Source: Phyllobacteriaceae bacterium
GTDB lineage: Bacteria > Pseudomonadota > Alphaproteobacteria > Rhizobiales > Ancalomicrobiaceae
Direction: 5' to 3'
Assembly (NCBI GenBank): GCA_012517025.1
Contig: JAAYVT010000066.1
Location: forward strand, 1 to 10,379
Length of the DNA stretch: 10,379 nucleotides
The notes beneath the pieces are model-generated. The model searched no databases, was not told where the DNA came from, and saw only the letters and a list, made by a program, of their open reading frames with translations. Each line of letters starts with the position of its first letter. Position 1 is the first letter of the stretch. Position numbers and translations under genes: made by a program. This document shows positions 1 through 6,814 of this stretch, one piece after another.

Positions 1-1430
1 CCGCGCGGACCGCGCGGACCGAAGCCCTCGGCGCGCGGCGCCTTCGCCGGCGCACCGGCCTCGGAGCGATCGCGGAAGACGCGGGGGCGGTCGCCCTGCG
101 GCCGTCCCTCCGATCCTTCGCCGCGACGGTCGCGGTCGCCGTCGGGGCGCGACTTGCCGAAGCGGTTGCGCGGCGGCCGCGGACCGTCACCGGTCGGACG
201 GCCCCGGAAGCCGCCGTCGCGGCGACCTTCACCGCGATCGGCCGGTCCCTCCCCCGCTTCGAAGCGACGGCCGCGGACGGGCCGATCCTTCGGCGACGAA
301 CCGACGCCGGCGGGGCGCTCGCGCCGTTCGCGCGGCGGGCGCGGCGCGAAGTCGCCGTCACGAGAGCGATCGCGGTAGCCTTCGGAGCGTCCACCGGCGA
401 AGCGATCGCCGAAGCCCTCGTCGCGTCCTCTGCGCGGACGTTCGCCGCGATCCTCGCCGCGATCGCGCGACCGTTTCTCGCCGGTGCCGACGAACTCCAT
501 CTTGGTGCGCGGCGGACGGCGACCGTCGCGACCGCCGCCGGCGGTCTCGCCGGCCGGGGCGAAGTCGCGGATGCGGCGCTTCTTGCCCTCGTCCTCGCCG
601 CCGTCGCCGGCCATGTGGTGGATGATCGGGGCCTCGAAGTCGGCGCCGGCCTCGGCGACCAGACGCGGGCCCAGCTGATCGCGCAGGATCCGGCCGCGGA
701 TCTCGCGGATCTCACCCTCGTCGAGGTCGGCGAGCTGGAACGGACCGAAGGAGACGCGGATGAGACGGTTGACGGTGAGGCCGAGCGAGGCGAGCACGCG
801 CTTGACCTCGCGGTTCTTGCCCTCGCGCAGGCCGAGCACCAGCCACAGGTTGGAGCCCTGGACGCGCTCGATCTCGGCCTCGATCGGACCGTAGTCGACG
901 CCGTCGAGGGAGATGCCCTCGCGCAGCTCCTTGAGCGCGCTCTCTTCGACCCGGCCGAAGGCGCGGACGCGATAGCGGCGCAGCCAGCCGGTCGAAGGCA
1001 GTTCCAACACCCGGGCGACGCCGCCGTCGTTGGTGAGCAGCAGCAGGCCCTCGGTGTTGATGTCGAGGCGGCCGACGGTGACGACCCGCGGCATGTCCTC
1101 CGGCAACACCGAGAACACCGTCGGGCGCCCCTCGGGATCCTGGTTGGTGGTGACGAGGCCGCGCGGCTTGTGGAACAGCCACAGCCGGGTGCGCTCCTTC
1201 ATCGGCAGAGCGACGCCGTCGACGGTGACGCGATCGCTCGGCGTCACCGTGAAGGCGGGGCTCGACAGCACGGTGCCGTTGACGGCGACGCGGCCGGCGT
1301 TCACCCATTCCTCGGCCTCGCGGCGCGAGCACAGGCCGGCGCGGGCGAGCACTTTGGCGATGCGTTCGGCGTCGTCGGCGCCCTTCGCGCTGGCCTGCGG
1401 CGCGGACTTCTGATCTGGTGTCTCGGTCAT
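1..1430 (-). CDS. rluB: 23S rRNA pseudouridine synthase, RluB/RsuA family, with long Arg/Gly-rich C-terminal tail (3' end cut off by window)
   Basis: The frame is open from the ATG at 1430 to the window edge, giving 476 residues without a stop. Residues about 22-70 form an S4 RNA-binding domain (RIAKVLARAGLCSRREAE). Residues about 82-240 are the RsuA/RluB-type pseudouridine synthase domain, with the catalytic loop GRLDINTEGLLLLTNDG (Asp123 as expected nucleophile) and the second family motif LREGKNREVKRVL (201-213). By family it isomerises a uridine in ribosomal RNA; RluB acts on helix 89 of 23S rRNA, though RsuA or RluE/F specificity cannot be excluded from sequence alone. From about residue 280 the protein becomes a low-complexity tail rich in Arg, Gly, Asp and Pro, still open at the edge. 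It is divergent from tadA with a 99-base gap. The only ribosome-binding-like sequence is a weak AAGG four bases before the ATG. Confidence 0.93.
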   Translation of the reverse strand, partial: MTETPDQKSAPQASAKGADDAERIAKVLARAGLCSRREAEEWVNAGRVAVNGTVLSSPAFTVTPSDRVTVDGVALPMKERTRLWLFHKPRGLVTTNQDPEGRPTVFSVLPEDMPRVVTVGRLDINTEGLLLLTNDGGVARVLELPSTGWLRRYRVRAFGRVEESALKELREGISLDGVDYGPIEAEIERVQGSNLWLVLGLREGKNREVKRVLASLGLTVNRLIRVSFGPFQLADLDEGEIREIRGRILRDQLGPRLVAEAGADFEAPIIHHMAGDGGEDEGKKRRIRDFAPAGETAGGGRDGRRPPRTKMEFVGTGEKRSRDRGEDRGERPRRGRDEGFGDRFAGGRSEGYRDRSRDGDFAPRPPRERRERPAGVGSSPKDRPVRGRRFEAGEGPADRGEGRRDGGFRGRPTGDGPRPPRNRFGKSRPDGDRDRRGEGSEGRPQGDRPRVFRDRSEAGAPAKAPRAEGFGPRGPR

Positions 1431-1493
1431 GGCGCCTTACTAGACGAAAGCGCCGAGACATGTAAGCGGTGGGCGGGCGAATCTGCGAAGAAA

Positions 1494-1508
1494 GCGGCGT
1501 CCCGCCGC
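1494..1508 (+). other. Short GC hairpin in the tadA leader
   Basis: GCGGCG (1494-1499) and CGCCGC (1503-1508) are perfect complements around a three-base loop, ending ten bases before the GGGAG of tadA. A stem this close to the ribosome binding site could affect translation, but such short GC stems arise easily in this composition. No function is shown. Confidence 0.25.
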
Positions 1509-1529
1509 GACACGCCACGGGAGCCGATC

Positions 1530-1985
1530 GTGAACCCGCCGAGCTTCGTCACCTTCATGCCGCTCGCCCTCGCCGAGGCACGCGCGGCGGCGGCCGCCGG
1601 GGAGGTGCCGGTCGGGGCGGTGATCGTCAAGGACGGCGCGGTGGTGGCGACCGGGCGCAACCGCACGATCGAGAAGTCCGATCCGACCGCGCACGCCGAG
1701 ATCGAGGCGATCCGCGCCGCCGGGGCCCGGCTCGGCTCGGACCGGCTGATCGACTGCGACCTGTGGGTGACGCTGGAGCCTTGCCCGATGTGCGCCGGCG
1801 CGATCTCCTTCGCCCGGCTGCGGCGCCTCTATTACGGCGCCGGCGACCCGAAGGGCGGTGCCGTGGAGAACGGTGTACGCTTCTTCGCGTCGCCGACCTG
1901 CCACCACACACCCGAAGTCTATTCGGGCCTGTCGCAACGACAGGCGTCCGAAATCTTGCGCGACTTCTTCCGCGATCGCAGATGA
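1530..1985 (+). CDS. tadA: tRNA-specific adenosine-34 deaminase TadA
   Basis: The product is 151 residues from a GTG start at 1530. It deaminates the wobble adenosine of tRNA-Arg(ACG) to inosine in the cytoplasm, acting as a homodimer. The zinc deaminase signatures are intact: HAE at 55-57 (His55 zinc ligand, Glu57 proton shuttle) and PCPMC at 84-88 (Cys85 and Cys88 zinc ligands). The N-terminal GEVPVGAV and the C-terminal helical end are typical, and the length matches the family. I chose GTG 1530 because GGGAG (1519-1523) lies six bases upstream and the product then begins with the usual short helix-leading segment. The ATG at 1557 is the alternative and would lose nine residues. The frame is open far upstream only because of GC-rich rluB antisense sequence. 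It is divergent from rluB. Do not confuse it with the pilus ATPase also called TadA. Confidence 0.95.
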   Translation: MNPPSFVTFMPLALAEARAAAAAGEVPVGAVIVKDGAVVATGRNRTIEKSDPTAHAEIEAIRAAGARLGSDRLIDCDLWVTLEPCPMCAGAISFARLRRLYYGAGDPKGGAVENGVRFFASPTCHHTPEVYSGLSQRQASEILRDFFRDRR

Positions 1986-2078
1986 CCGCGCCGCGACGAC
2001 CTCGCCGACCGAGGTTCGTCGGGGGATCCACGTCGCGACGACGCTCGGGTCACGCCCCCACGACGCGACGCGGGGTGG

Positions 2079-2103
2079 GGAACGCTTTCTTAAGCCGCAC
2101 GTG
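2079..2103 (+). promoter_or_regulatory. Candidate EcfG-type (general stress sigma) promoter ahead of the tadG-like gene
   Basis: GGAAC (2079-2083), a 16-base spacer, then CGTG (2100-2103) closely match the alphaproteobacterial EcfG consensus GGAAC-N16/17-CGTT, with one mismatch at the last base. It would start transcription roughly 40 bases before the ATG at 2149. The spacer contains the 13-mer shared with the DUF6101 leader. Assignment rests on consensus matching only; no anti-sigma or phyR gene is in view. Confidence 0.3.
2084..2096 (+). repeat. 13-base motif shared with the DUF6101 leader, copy 1
   Basis: GCTTTCTTAAGCC lies 52 bases upstream of the tadG-like start. The exact reverse complement occurs at 8560-8572, so both copies read in the same direction as the gene downstream of them. 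The motif has internal symmetry (GCTT-TCTT-AAGC) and seven A/T bases in a very GC-rich background, so a chance match is less likely than for a GC-rich word. Confidence 0.5.
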
Positions 2104-2148
2104 GCAGGGTCGTCGCCGAGAGACGAGATGCGACAGCGAGGAGTTCCG

Positions 2149-3465
2149 ATGCCGTCTCACCGGATTCGGCACGGCGCGGCGAACCTGCGCCGGCGGCTCG
2201 AGGCGTTCCCCGCCGCGCACGGCGGCAACATCGCCATGATGACGGCCCTGCTGATCATCCCGCTGGTCCTGGTCGTCGGGCTCGGCGTCGACTACGCCCG
2301 TCTGGTGAAGGCGCGGGTGGCGATGCAGGAGGCGGTCGACGGGGCGACGTTGATGGGCGCCGGCGCGATCACGTCGAAGAGCGACGGCGAGATCGTCGCG
2401 GCGGTCAAGGCCTACGCGGCCAAGGCCTACGGCGTCGATTTCGGCTCGCTCACCGTCTCCGACGTGGCGATCGACCGATCGAACCGCAAGGTGACGACCA
2501 CCGCGACGCTGTCGATGGCGACCAATTTCGGCGGTCTCGTCGGGTTGAGCAGCCTGTCGGCCTCGTCGACGTCGGTGGCGGTGGCGCCGAACCGACCCTA
2601 CACCAACGTCTACCTGCTGCTCGACAACTCCGCCTCGATGGGGCTGGCCGCCACCACCGCCGGGCAGACGACGATGAAGACCTACGCCTCGTGCGTCTTC
2701 GCCTGCCACACGGCGGAAGGCGGGCCGTTCAAGATCGGCGGCGTGACCTACACCAACACCTTCGACGTCGCCACCGCGCTCGGCGTCACCCTTCGCCGCG
2801 ACGTGATGAACTCCGCCGCCAAGAAGGTGATCGCGATGATCGATCAGGTCGATCCCAACCACGAGCGGATCAAGGTCGGGGTCTACTACTTCAACCAGGA
2901 CGTCACCAAGGCGCAGGACCTGACCTACGACACCAGCAAGGCGACGGCGGCGCTGTCGGGCACCTATTCGCAGCTGGGGGTCGACGGCACCTATTTCGAC
3001 ACGTCGCTGAAGACGATGAAGTCGATCGTCGGGGTGGCCGGCGACGGCTCGACGGCGTCCTCGCCGACGAAGCTGGTGCTGATGGTGACGGACGGCATCC
3101 AGTCCTATCGCTCGTGGGTGTTGAGCGGGTCGAGCACTTGGCCGAAGGTGGTGCCGAACAAGCCGAACAACTGCACCCCGATCCGGGCGAACGGCGCCAC
3201 CGTCGGCGTGCTCTACACCGAATATCTGCCGATCAACGGCGATTGGGGCTACGACGCGACGGTCGGCAGCACGATGCCGTCGAGCTGGGGCACGCTCGAT
3301 GCCGGGGTGTCGTCGTCGATCACGCGGCGCGACTATCTGCCTTACGCCCTGACCGACTGTGCCTCCTCGGGCTACTTCATGTCGGCGAATTCGACGACCG
3401 AGATCGAGACCGGCCTGACCTCGCTGTTCGACAAATGGATCGAGCACCTGCGCCTGGCCAAGTGA
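2149..3465 (+). CDS. TadG-like (TadE/TadG family) membrane-anchored von Willebrand factor A protein
   Basis: The product is 438 residues. The ATG at 2149 is set by AGGAG (2139-2143) five bases upstream; an ATG at 2128 lies too far up. The N-terminus has the Tad-type segment GGNIAMMTALLIIPLVL and one membrane helix at about 28-50, followed by VDYARLVKARVAMQEAVDGA, the usual TadG/pilus-assembly entry. A von Willebrand A domain follows from about 153: MIDAS motif DNSASM with Asp159, Ser161 and Ser163, a probable Thr281, and Asp315 in LMVTDG. An insert after the first MIDAS strand carries CVFACH (Cys182, Cys186); Cys342 and Cys404 could pair outside the membrane. TadG proteins sit in the cell envelope and assist Flp pilus assembly or adhesion. 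No tadB, tadC, cpaF, flp or rcpA gene lies nearby, so this copy is an orphan and its exact role is open. It converges on the patatin gene with 30 bases between. Confidence 0.88.
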   Translation: MPSHRIRHGAANLRRRLEAFPAAHGGNIAMMTALLIIPLVLVVGLGVDYARLVKARVAMQEAVDGATLMGAGAITSKSDGEIVAAVKAYAAKAYGVDFGSLTVSDVAIDRSNRKVTTTATLSMATNFGGLVGLSSLSASSTSVAVAPNRPYTNVYLLLDNSASMGLAATTAGQTTMKTYASCVFACHTAEGGPFKIGGVTYTNTFDVATALGVTLRRDVMNSAAKKVIAMIDQVDPNHERIKVGVYYFNQDVTKAQDLTYDTSKATAALSGTYSQLGVDGTYFDTSLKTMKSIVGVAGDGSTASSPTKLVLMVTDGIQSYRSWVLSGSSTWPKVVPNKPNNCTPIRANGATVGVLYTEYLPINGDWGYDATVGSTMPSSWGTLDAGVSSSITRRDYLPYALTDCASSGYFMSANSTTEIETGLTSLFDKWIEHLRLAK

Positions 3466-3495
3466 GGTCGGACGCGCGAGGTCGACGCCCCGCCC

Positions 3496-4341
3496 TCACC
3501 ACGCCTCGAGCAGGCGGCCGAGGCGGCGCTTGACCTCGTCCTTGGTCGGCTCGGCGGCGGCGAGCACCTTCTCGGCGGCGAGGAAGTCGAGCATGCGCAC
3601 GCCGTTGACCGGCGGGCGGATCAGGAGATCGGGGCGGCGCGCCTCGAACTTGTAGGCGGCGATCTGCTGCTGCATCAGCTGGCTCGCCCCGAACACCGCC
3701 TCGAAGGCGCCCGGCGCCACCTTGCCGTCGGCCGGCTCGGGGAAGGAGACGACGTCCACCGCCACCACGACGTCGACCTCGACCGGCAGCGCGTCGACGG
3801 GGATCGGGTTCATCACGCCGCCGTCCATCAGCACCCGGCCGTCGATCACCACCGGCTTGAAGAGGGTCGGCAGGGCGATCGAGGCGGCGACGGCGCGCCG
3901 CAGCGGACCGCGGGTCAGCACCGCCTCGCGGCCGCCCCAGAAATCGGTCGCCACCACCGCGAGCGGGATGGCGCAGTCGGCGAAGGTGGCGGGAAAAGCG
4001 TCGCCGACGAAGATCTCCAGGATGCGCTCCGGCGAGAGCTGACCGAACCCGACCGAGCCGGTCAGGAGATCGCCGAGCTTCTTCGGCCGCAGCGTCCACA
4101 GCTTGGCGAGCGCGGCGGTGCGGTTGGCGAAGCTCTCCAGGGTGCGGGCGCGCAGCTCGGCGCCGCTCAGACCACCGGCGCGGGCGGCGCCGTAGATGGC
4201 GCCGATCGAGGTGCCGGCGATGGCGGTCGGGGTCACCCCCATCTCGTCGAGCGCCTCCAGCACCGCGACGTGGGCGATGCCGCGCGCGCCGCCGCCGCCG
4301 AGCACCACACCGATCCGGGGAACCGTCTTGACGTTCTGCAT
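3496..4341 (-). CDS. Patatin-like phospholipase, RssA family
   Basis: The product is 281 residues from the ATG at 4341, with AGAGG (4349-4353) seven bases upstream. All patatin landmarks are present: oxyanion loop GGGGARG (15-21), nucleophile elbow GTSIG with catalytic Ser45, the ASIALP segment (153-158), and DGG at 173-175 with catalytic Asp173. The enzyme should hydrolyse acyl esters of lipids with a Ser-Asp dyad. There is no signal peptide, so it is cytoplasmic or peripheral at the inner membrane. Length and the compact single domain fit the bacterial RssA subgroup rather than long exoU or plpD types. It follows the alpha/beta hydrolase on the same strand after 50 bases and is probably cotranscribed with it. 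Physiological substrate unknown. Confidence 0.9.
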   Translation of the reverse strand: MQNVKTVPRIGVVLGGGGARGIAHVAVLEALDEMGVTPTAIAGTSIGAIYGAARAGGLSGAELRARTLESFANRTAALAKLWTLRPKKLGDLLTGSVGFGQLSPERILEIFVGDAFPATFADCAIPLAVVATDFWGGREAVLTRGPLRRAVAASIALPTLFKPVVIDGRVLMDGGVMNPIPVDALPVEVDVVVAVDVVSFPEPADGKVAPGAFEAVFGASQLMQQQIAAYKFEARRPDLLIRPPVNGVRMLDFLAAEKVLAAAEPTKDEVKRRLGRLLEAW

Positions 4342-4352
4342 GATCCGACCTC

Positions 4353-4373
4353 TCGTCCCTCAGATGGGGACGA
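4353..4373 (-). other. Seven-base-pair hairpin in the hydrolase-patatin intergenic gap
   Basis: On the transcribed strand TCGTCCC (4373-4367) pairs perfectly with GGGACGA (4359-4353) around a seven-base loop. It abuts the AGAGG of the patatin gene, and its last base overlaps it. There is no T tract, so it is not an obvious terminator. It could act as a translational or mRNA-processing element between two cotranscribed genes. Confidence 0.4.
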
Positions 4374-4391
4374 CCACCGCGCGCCGAAAGG

Positions 4392-5309
4392 TCAGGCGGC
4401 CAGCAGAAAGGGCAGAAGCGCCGACGTCGTCACCTCCGGCGCCTCCTCTGGCAGGAAGTGACCGGCGGGAATCTCCTCGCCGGAGAGAAGCGACCGCTTG
4501 GCCATGAACGGCGCCCAGGCATCGAGCGGCGACAGGCCGGTCTGCGCCGGAAAGCCGCTGCCGCCCCAGATCACCTTGGTCGGCACCGTGATGCGGCGGC
4601 CGCTCTCGAGATCCGCCTCGTCGGCGGCACGGTCGAGGGTGGCCCCGGCGCGATAGTCCTCGCAGCAGGCGGAGAGCCGTTCCGGCACGGTGAAGAAGGC
4701 GTGGTAATGGGCGAGCGCCTTGCCGCCGAAGGGCTTCAGGTCCTTCGCGCGGGTCCAGGCGGCGAGTGTCTGGTTCAGCCAACCGTCGACGTCGGCGCCG
4801 ATGCGCGTCTCCGGCTCCGGGGCCGGAGCGGCGAGCCATTTCCAATGGGGCGCGAGGTCGATGCCCTTCTCCATCGTCTGCCACATCACGAGCGTCGGGA
4901 CGATGTCGATCAGAGCGAGGCGAGAGACCGTCTCGGGATGATCGAGGGCGAGGCGATAAGCGACGCGGGCGCCGCGATCGTGGCCGACCACGGCGAACCG
5001 CGGGTGATCGAACTCGTCCATCAACGCGACCACGTCGGCGGCCATGCGACGCTTCGACATCTGGGCGTGATCGGGCTCGACCGGGGCGACCGACGACCAG
5101 CCGTAGCCACGCAGATCGGGCACGATCACCCGGAAATACGCGGCGAGCGCCGGGGCGATCTTGGCCCACATCACGTGGGTCTCGGGGAAGCCGTGCAGCA
5201 GGATGAGCGGCGGCGCGTTCTCGTCGCCGCCGACGCGGCAGAACAGCTTGACCTCACCGACGTCTATGGTCTTCGCGTCGAAACCGGGAAAGAGATCGGC
5301 GAGTTCCAT
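4392..5309 (-). CDS. Alpha/beta hydrolase, fluoroacetate dehalogenase (DehH1)-like
   Basis: The product is 305 residues. The ATG at 5309 is supported by GGAGG (5318-5322) eight bases upstream, and the product begins MELADLFPGF, typical of this group; the frame continues open upstream without a ribosome binding site. The fold is alpha/beta hydrolase with a helical cap: oxyanion motif HGFPET (39-44), nucleophile Asp111 in GHDRGAR (109-115), acid Asp135 in LIDIVP, and base His284 in PAGHF. Residues known from fluoroacetate dehalogenases appear at matching places: Arg112 and Arg115 (carboxylate binding), His155-Trp156 and Tyr219 (halide pocket, in CEDYRAGAT). Those enzymes replace the halogen of a haloacetate by water through an aspartyl ester. 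The nearest alternative is a soluble epoxide hydrolase. No halide transporter or second dehalogenase is nearby. It lies 97 bases downstream of purD on the same strand. Confidence 0.85.
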   Translation of the reverse strand: MELADLFPGFDAKTIDVGEVKLFCRVGGDENAPPLILLHGFPETHVMWAKIAPALAAYFRVIVPDLRGYGWSSVAPVEPDHAQMSKRRMAADVVALMDEFDHPRFAVVGHDRGARVAYRLALDHPETVSRLALIDIVPTLVMWQTMEKGIDLAPHWKWLAAPAPEPETRIGADVDGWLNQTLAAWTRAKDLKPFGGKALAHYHAFFTVPERLSACCEDYRAGATLDRAADEADLESGRRITVPTKVIWGGSGFPAQTGLSPLDAWAPFMAKRSLLSGEEIPAGHFLPEEAPEVTTSALLPFLLAA

Positions 5310-5384
5310 GGGGCGCGCCTCCGGGGACGAGATGGGCGAGCGTAGCGCCTCCGGACGGCGAAGGCGACGGGCTCTTCGTCTACG

Positions 5385-5400
5385 CGCCGGCGCGCCGGCG
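5385..5400. terminator. Perfect 16-base GC palindrome just after purD
   Basis: CGCCGGCGCGCCGGCG is its own reverse complement and starts six bases after the purD stop. It can form a very stable stem in the transcript and may act as a weak terminator or mRNA end-protecting structure between purD and the hydrolase gene. No U-run follows, so read-through is plausible and termination is not established. Confidence 0.35.
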
Positions 5401-5406
5401 GTTCCC

Positions 5407-6687
5407 TCACTTCGCGGTCTCGCGCGCCACCGCCCGCCAACCGATGTCGCGGCGGCAGAAGCCTTGCGGCCAGTCGATCGCGTCGACGGCGGCATAGGCG
5501 CGGGCCTGCGCCTCGGCCACCGTCGCGCCCCGCGCGGTGACGTTGAGGACGCGGCCGCCGTTGGCCAGGATGCGATCGCCGTCGGCCTTGGTGCCGGCGT
5601 GATGGACGAAGACGCCCGGAAGGGCCTCGGCCTTCGCGAGGTCGCGGATTTCCGTCCCCTTCTCGACCGCGCCGGGATATCCCTTCGCCGCCATCACCAC
5701 GGTCAGCGCGGCGTCGGGGGAGAGCGTCACGGTCTTCTCGGCGAGCGTGCCCTCGGCGGTGGCGACGAGCAGATCGAGCAGGTCGCTCTCCAGACGCTCG
5801 AGCATCACCTGGGTCTCGGGGTCGCCGAAGCGGGTGTTGTATTCGATCAGCTGCGGGCCCTTCGGGCCGATCATCAGGCCGGCGAAGAACACGCCGGTGA
5901 AGGGGCAGCCTTCGGCGTTCATCGCGGCGACGGTCGGGCGGATGATCTCGGCCATGACGCGCTCGGACATTTCCGGCGTCATGATCGGGGCGGGCGAATA
6001 GGCGCCCATGCCGCCGGTGTTGGGGCCGGTGTCGCCGTCGCCGACCCGCTTGTGGTCCTGCGCCGAGGCGAAGGCGAGCGCGGTCGCGCCGTCGCACAGC
6101 GCGAAGAAGCTCGCCTCCTCGCCCTCGAGGAACTCCTCGATCACCACCTCCGCTCCGGCCGCGCCGAAGGCGCCGGCGAAACAATCGGCGAGCGCGGCTT
6201 CCGCCTCCTCCATCGTCATGGCGACGGTGACGCCCTTGCCGGCGGCGAGCCCGTCGGCCTTGACCACGATCGGGGCGCCGACCTTCGCCAGATAGGCGCG
6301 CGCCGAGGCGAGATCGCCGAAGCGCCCGTAGGCGGCGGTGGGGATGTCGTATTTGGCGCAAATGTCCTTGGTGAAGCCCTTCGAGCCCTCCAGCCGGGCG
6401 GCGAGCTTCGTCGGACCGAAGGCCTTGATGCCGGCCGCCGCGAGATCGTCGACGATGCCGGCGACCAGCGGCACTTCCGGGCCGACCACCACGAAGTCGA
6501 TGCCCATCAGCCGGCAGAAGGCGACGACGGCGGCGTGATCGGCGGTGTCGAGCACCACGCACTCGGCCACACGGGCGACGCCGGGGTTGCCGGGGGCGGC
6601 GAAGAGTTCGGTCAGGCGGGGCGAGCGGGCGAGCGCATGGGCGAGCGCGTCCTCGCGGCCACCCGAACCGATCAGCAGAACCTTCAT
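5407..6687 (-). CDS. purD: Phosphoribosylamine-glycine ligase (GAR synthetase)
   Basis: The product is 426 residues, the usual length. The ATG at 6687 has AGGAGG (6693-6698) five bases upstream. It joins glycine to phosphoribosylamine using ATP, the second step of de novo purine synthesis, in the cytoplasm. Domains in order are the N domain (1-100, MKVLLIGSGG), the ATP-grasp core with VVKADGLAAGKGV (141-153), HKRVGDGDTGPNTGGMGAYSP (from 212) and NTRFGDPETQ (284-293), and the C-terminal domain (about 325-426). One oddity is the normally near-invariant GGREHA motif, which reads GGREDA here (Asp13, codon GAC), with everything else intact. The gene is divergent from ubiA and probably heads a run with the hydrolase and patatin genes. 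Identification is secure. Confidence 0.97.
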   Translation of the reverse strand: MKVLLIGSGGREDALAHALARSPRLTELFAAPGNPGVARVAECVVLDTADHAAVVAFCRLMGIDFVVVGPEVPLVAGIVDDLAAAGIKAFGPTKLAARLEGSKGFTKDICAKYDIPTAAYGRFGDLASARAYLAKVGAPIVVKADGLAAGKGVTVAMTMEEAEAALADCFAGAFGAAGAEVVIEEFLEGEEASFFALCDGATALAFASAQDHKRVGDGDTGPNTGGMGAYSPAPIMTPEMSERVMAEIIRPTVAAMNAEGCPFTGVFFAGLMIGPKGPQLIEYNTRFGDPETQVMLERLESDLLDLLVATAEGTLAEKTVTLSPDAALTVVMAAKGYPGAVEKGTEIRDLAKAEALPGVFVHHAGTKADGDRILANGGRVLNVTARGATVAEAQARAYAAVDAIDWPQGFCRRDIGWRAVARETAK

Positions 6688-6719
6688 CGCACCCTCCTTC
6701 GCATCGCCGGTCACGGCGG

Positions 6720-6747
6720 ATCTAGCAGCCGGGGCGGCGAGCGTCCA
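6720..6747 (-). promoter_or_regulatory. Candidate sigma-70-type promoter for purD
   Basis: On the minus strand TGGACG (6747-6742), a 16-base spacer and CTAGAT (6725-6720) resemble the alphaproteobacterial housekeeping pattern. Transcription would start near 6713, leaving a leader of about 26 bases that contains the AGGAGG. Matches to consensus are only four of six at each box, so this is tentative. Confidence 0.25.
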
Positions 6748-6814
6748 CCGTCGTCGCGCTTGACGCGGCCGGCATTTCGGCTCACCTCCGGGACACGTCC
6801 CTCGGAGAACCGTC

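Noticed and set aside
1..20. Tandem 10-mer CCGCGCGGAC at the left edge as a DNA repeat element
   Set aside because: It is explained by the repetitive Gly-Pro-Arg codons of the low-complexity tail in the pseudouridine synthase gene.
1439..1466. CTTACA-N16-TCTAGT on the minus strand as the rluB promoter
   Set aside because: The -10 box would end only eight bases before the ATG, leaving almost no leader and covering the only ribosome-binding-like sequence.
615..1529. Upstream extension of the tadA frame to 456 residues
   Set aside because: The extra 305 residues are antisense to the pseudouridine synthase domain and match nothing. The GTG at 1530 has a ribosome binding site, and the resulting length fits TadA.
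2031..2070. Inverted repeat CGTCGCG / CGCGACG in the tadA-tadG gap as a tadA terminator
   Set aside because: The arms are seven bases of simple CG-rich sequence, the loop is 26 bases, there is no T run, and the same words recur throughout the window.
1858..2148. Upstream extension of the tadG-like frame
   Set aside because: It overlaps the end of tadA in another frame and precedes a strong AGGAG and ATG at 2149, immediately before the expected N-terminus.
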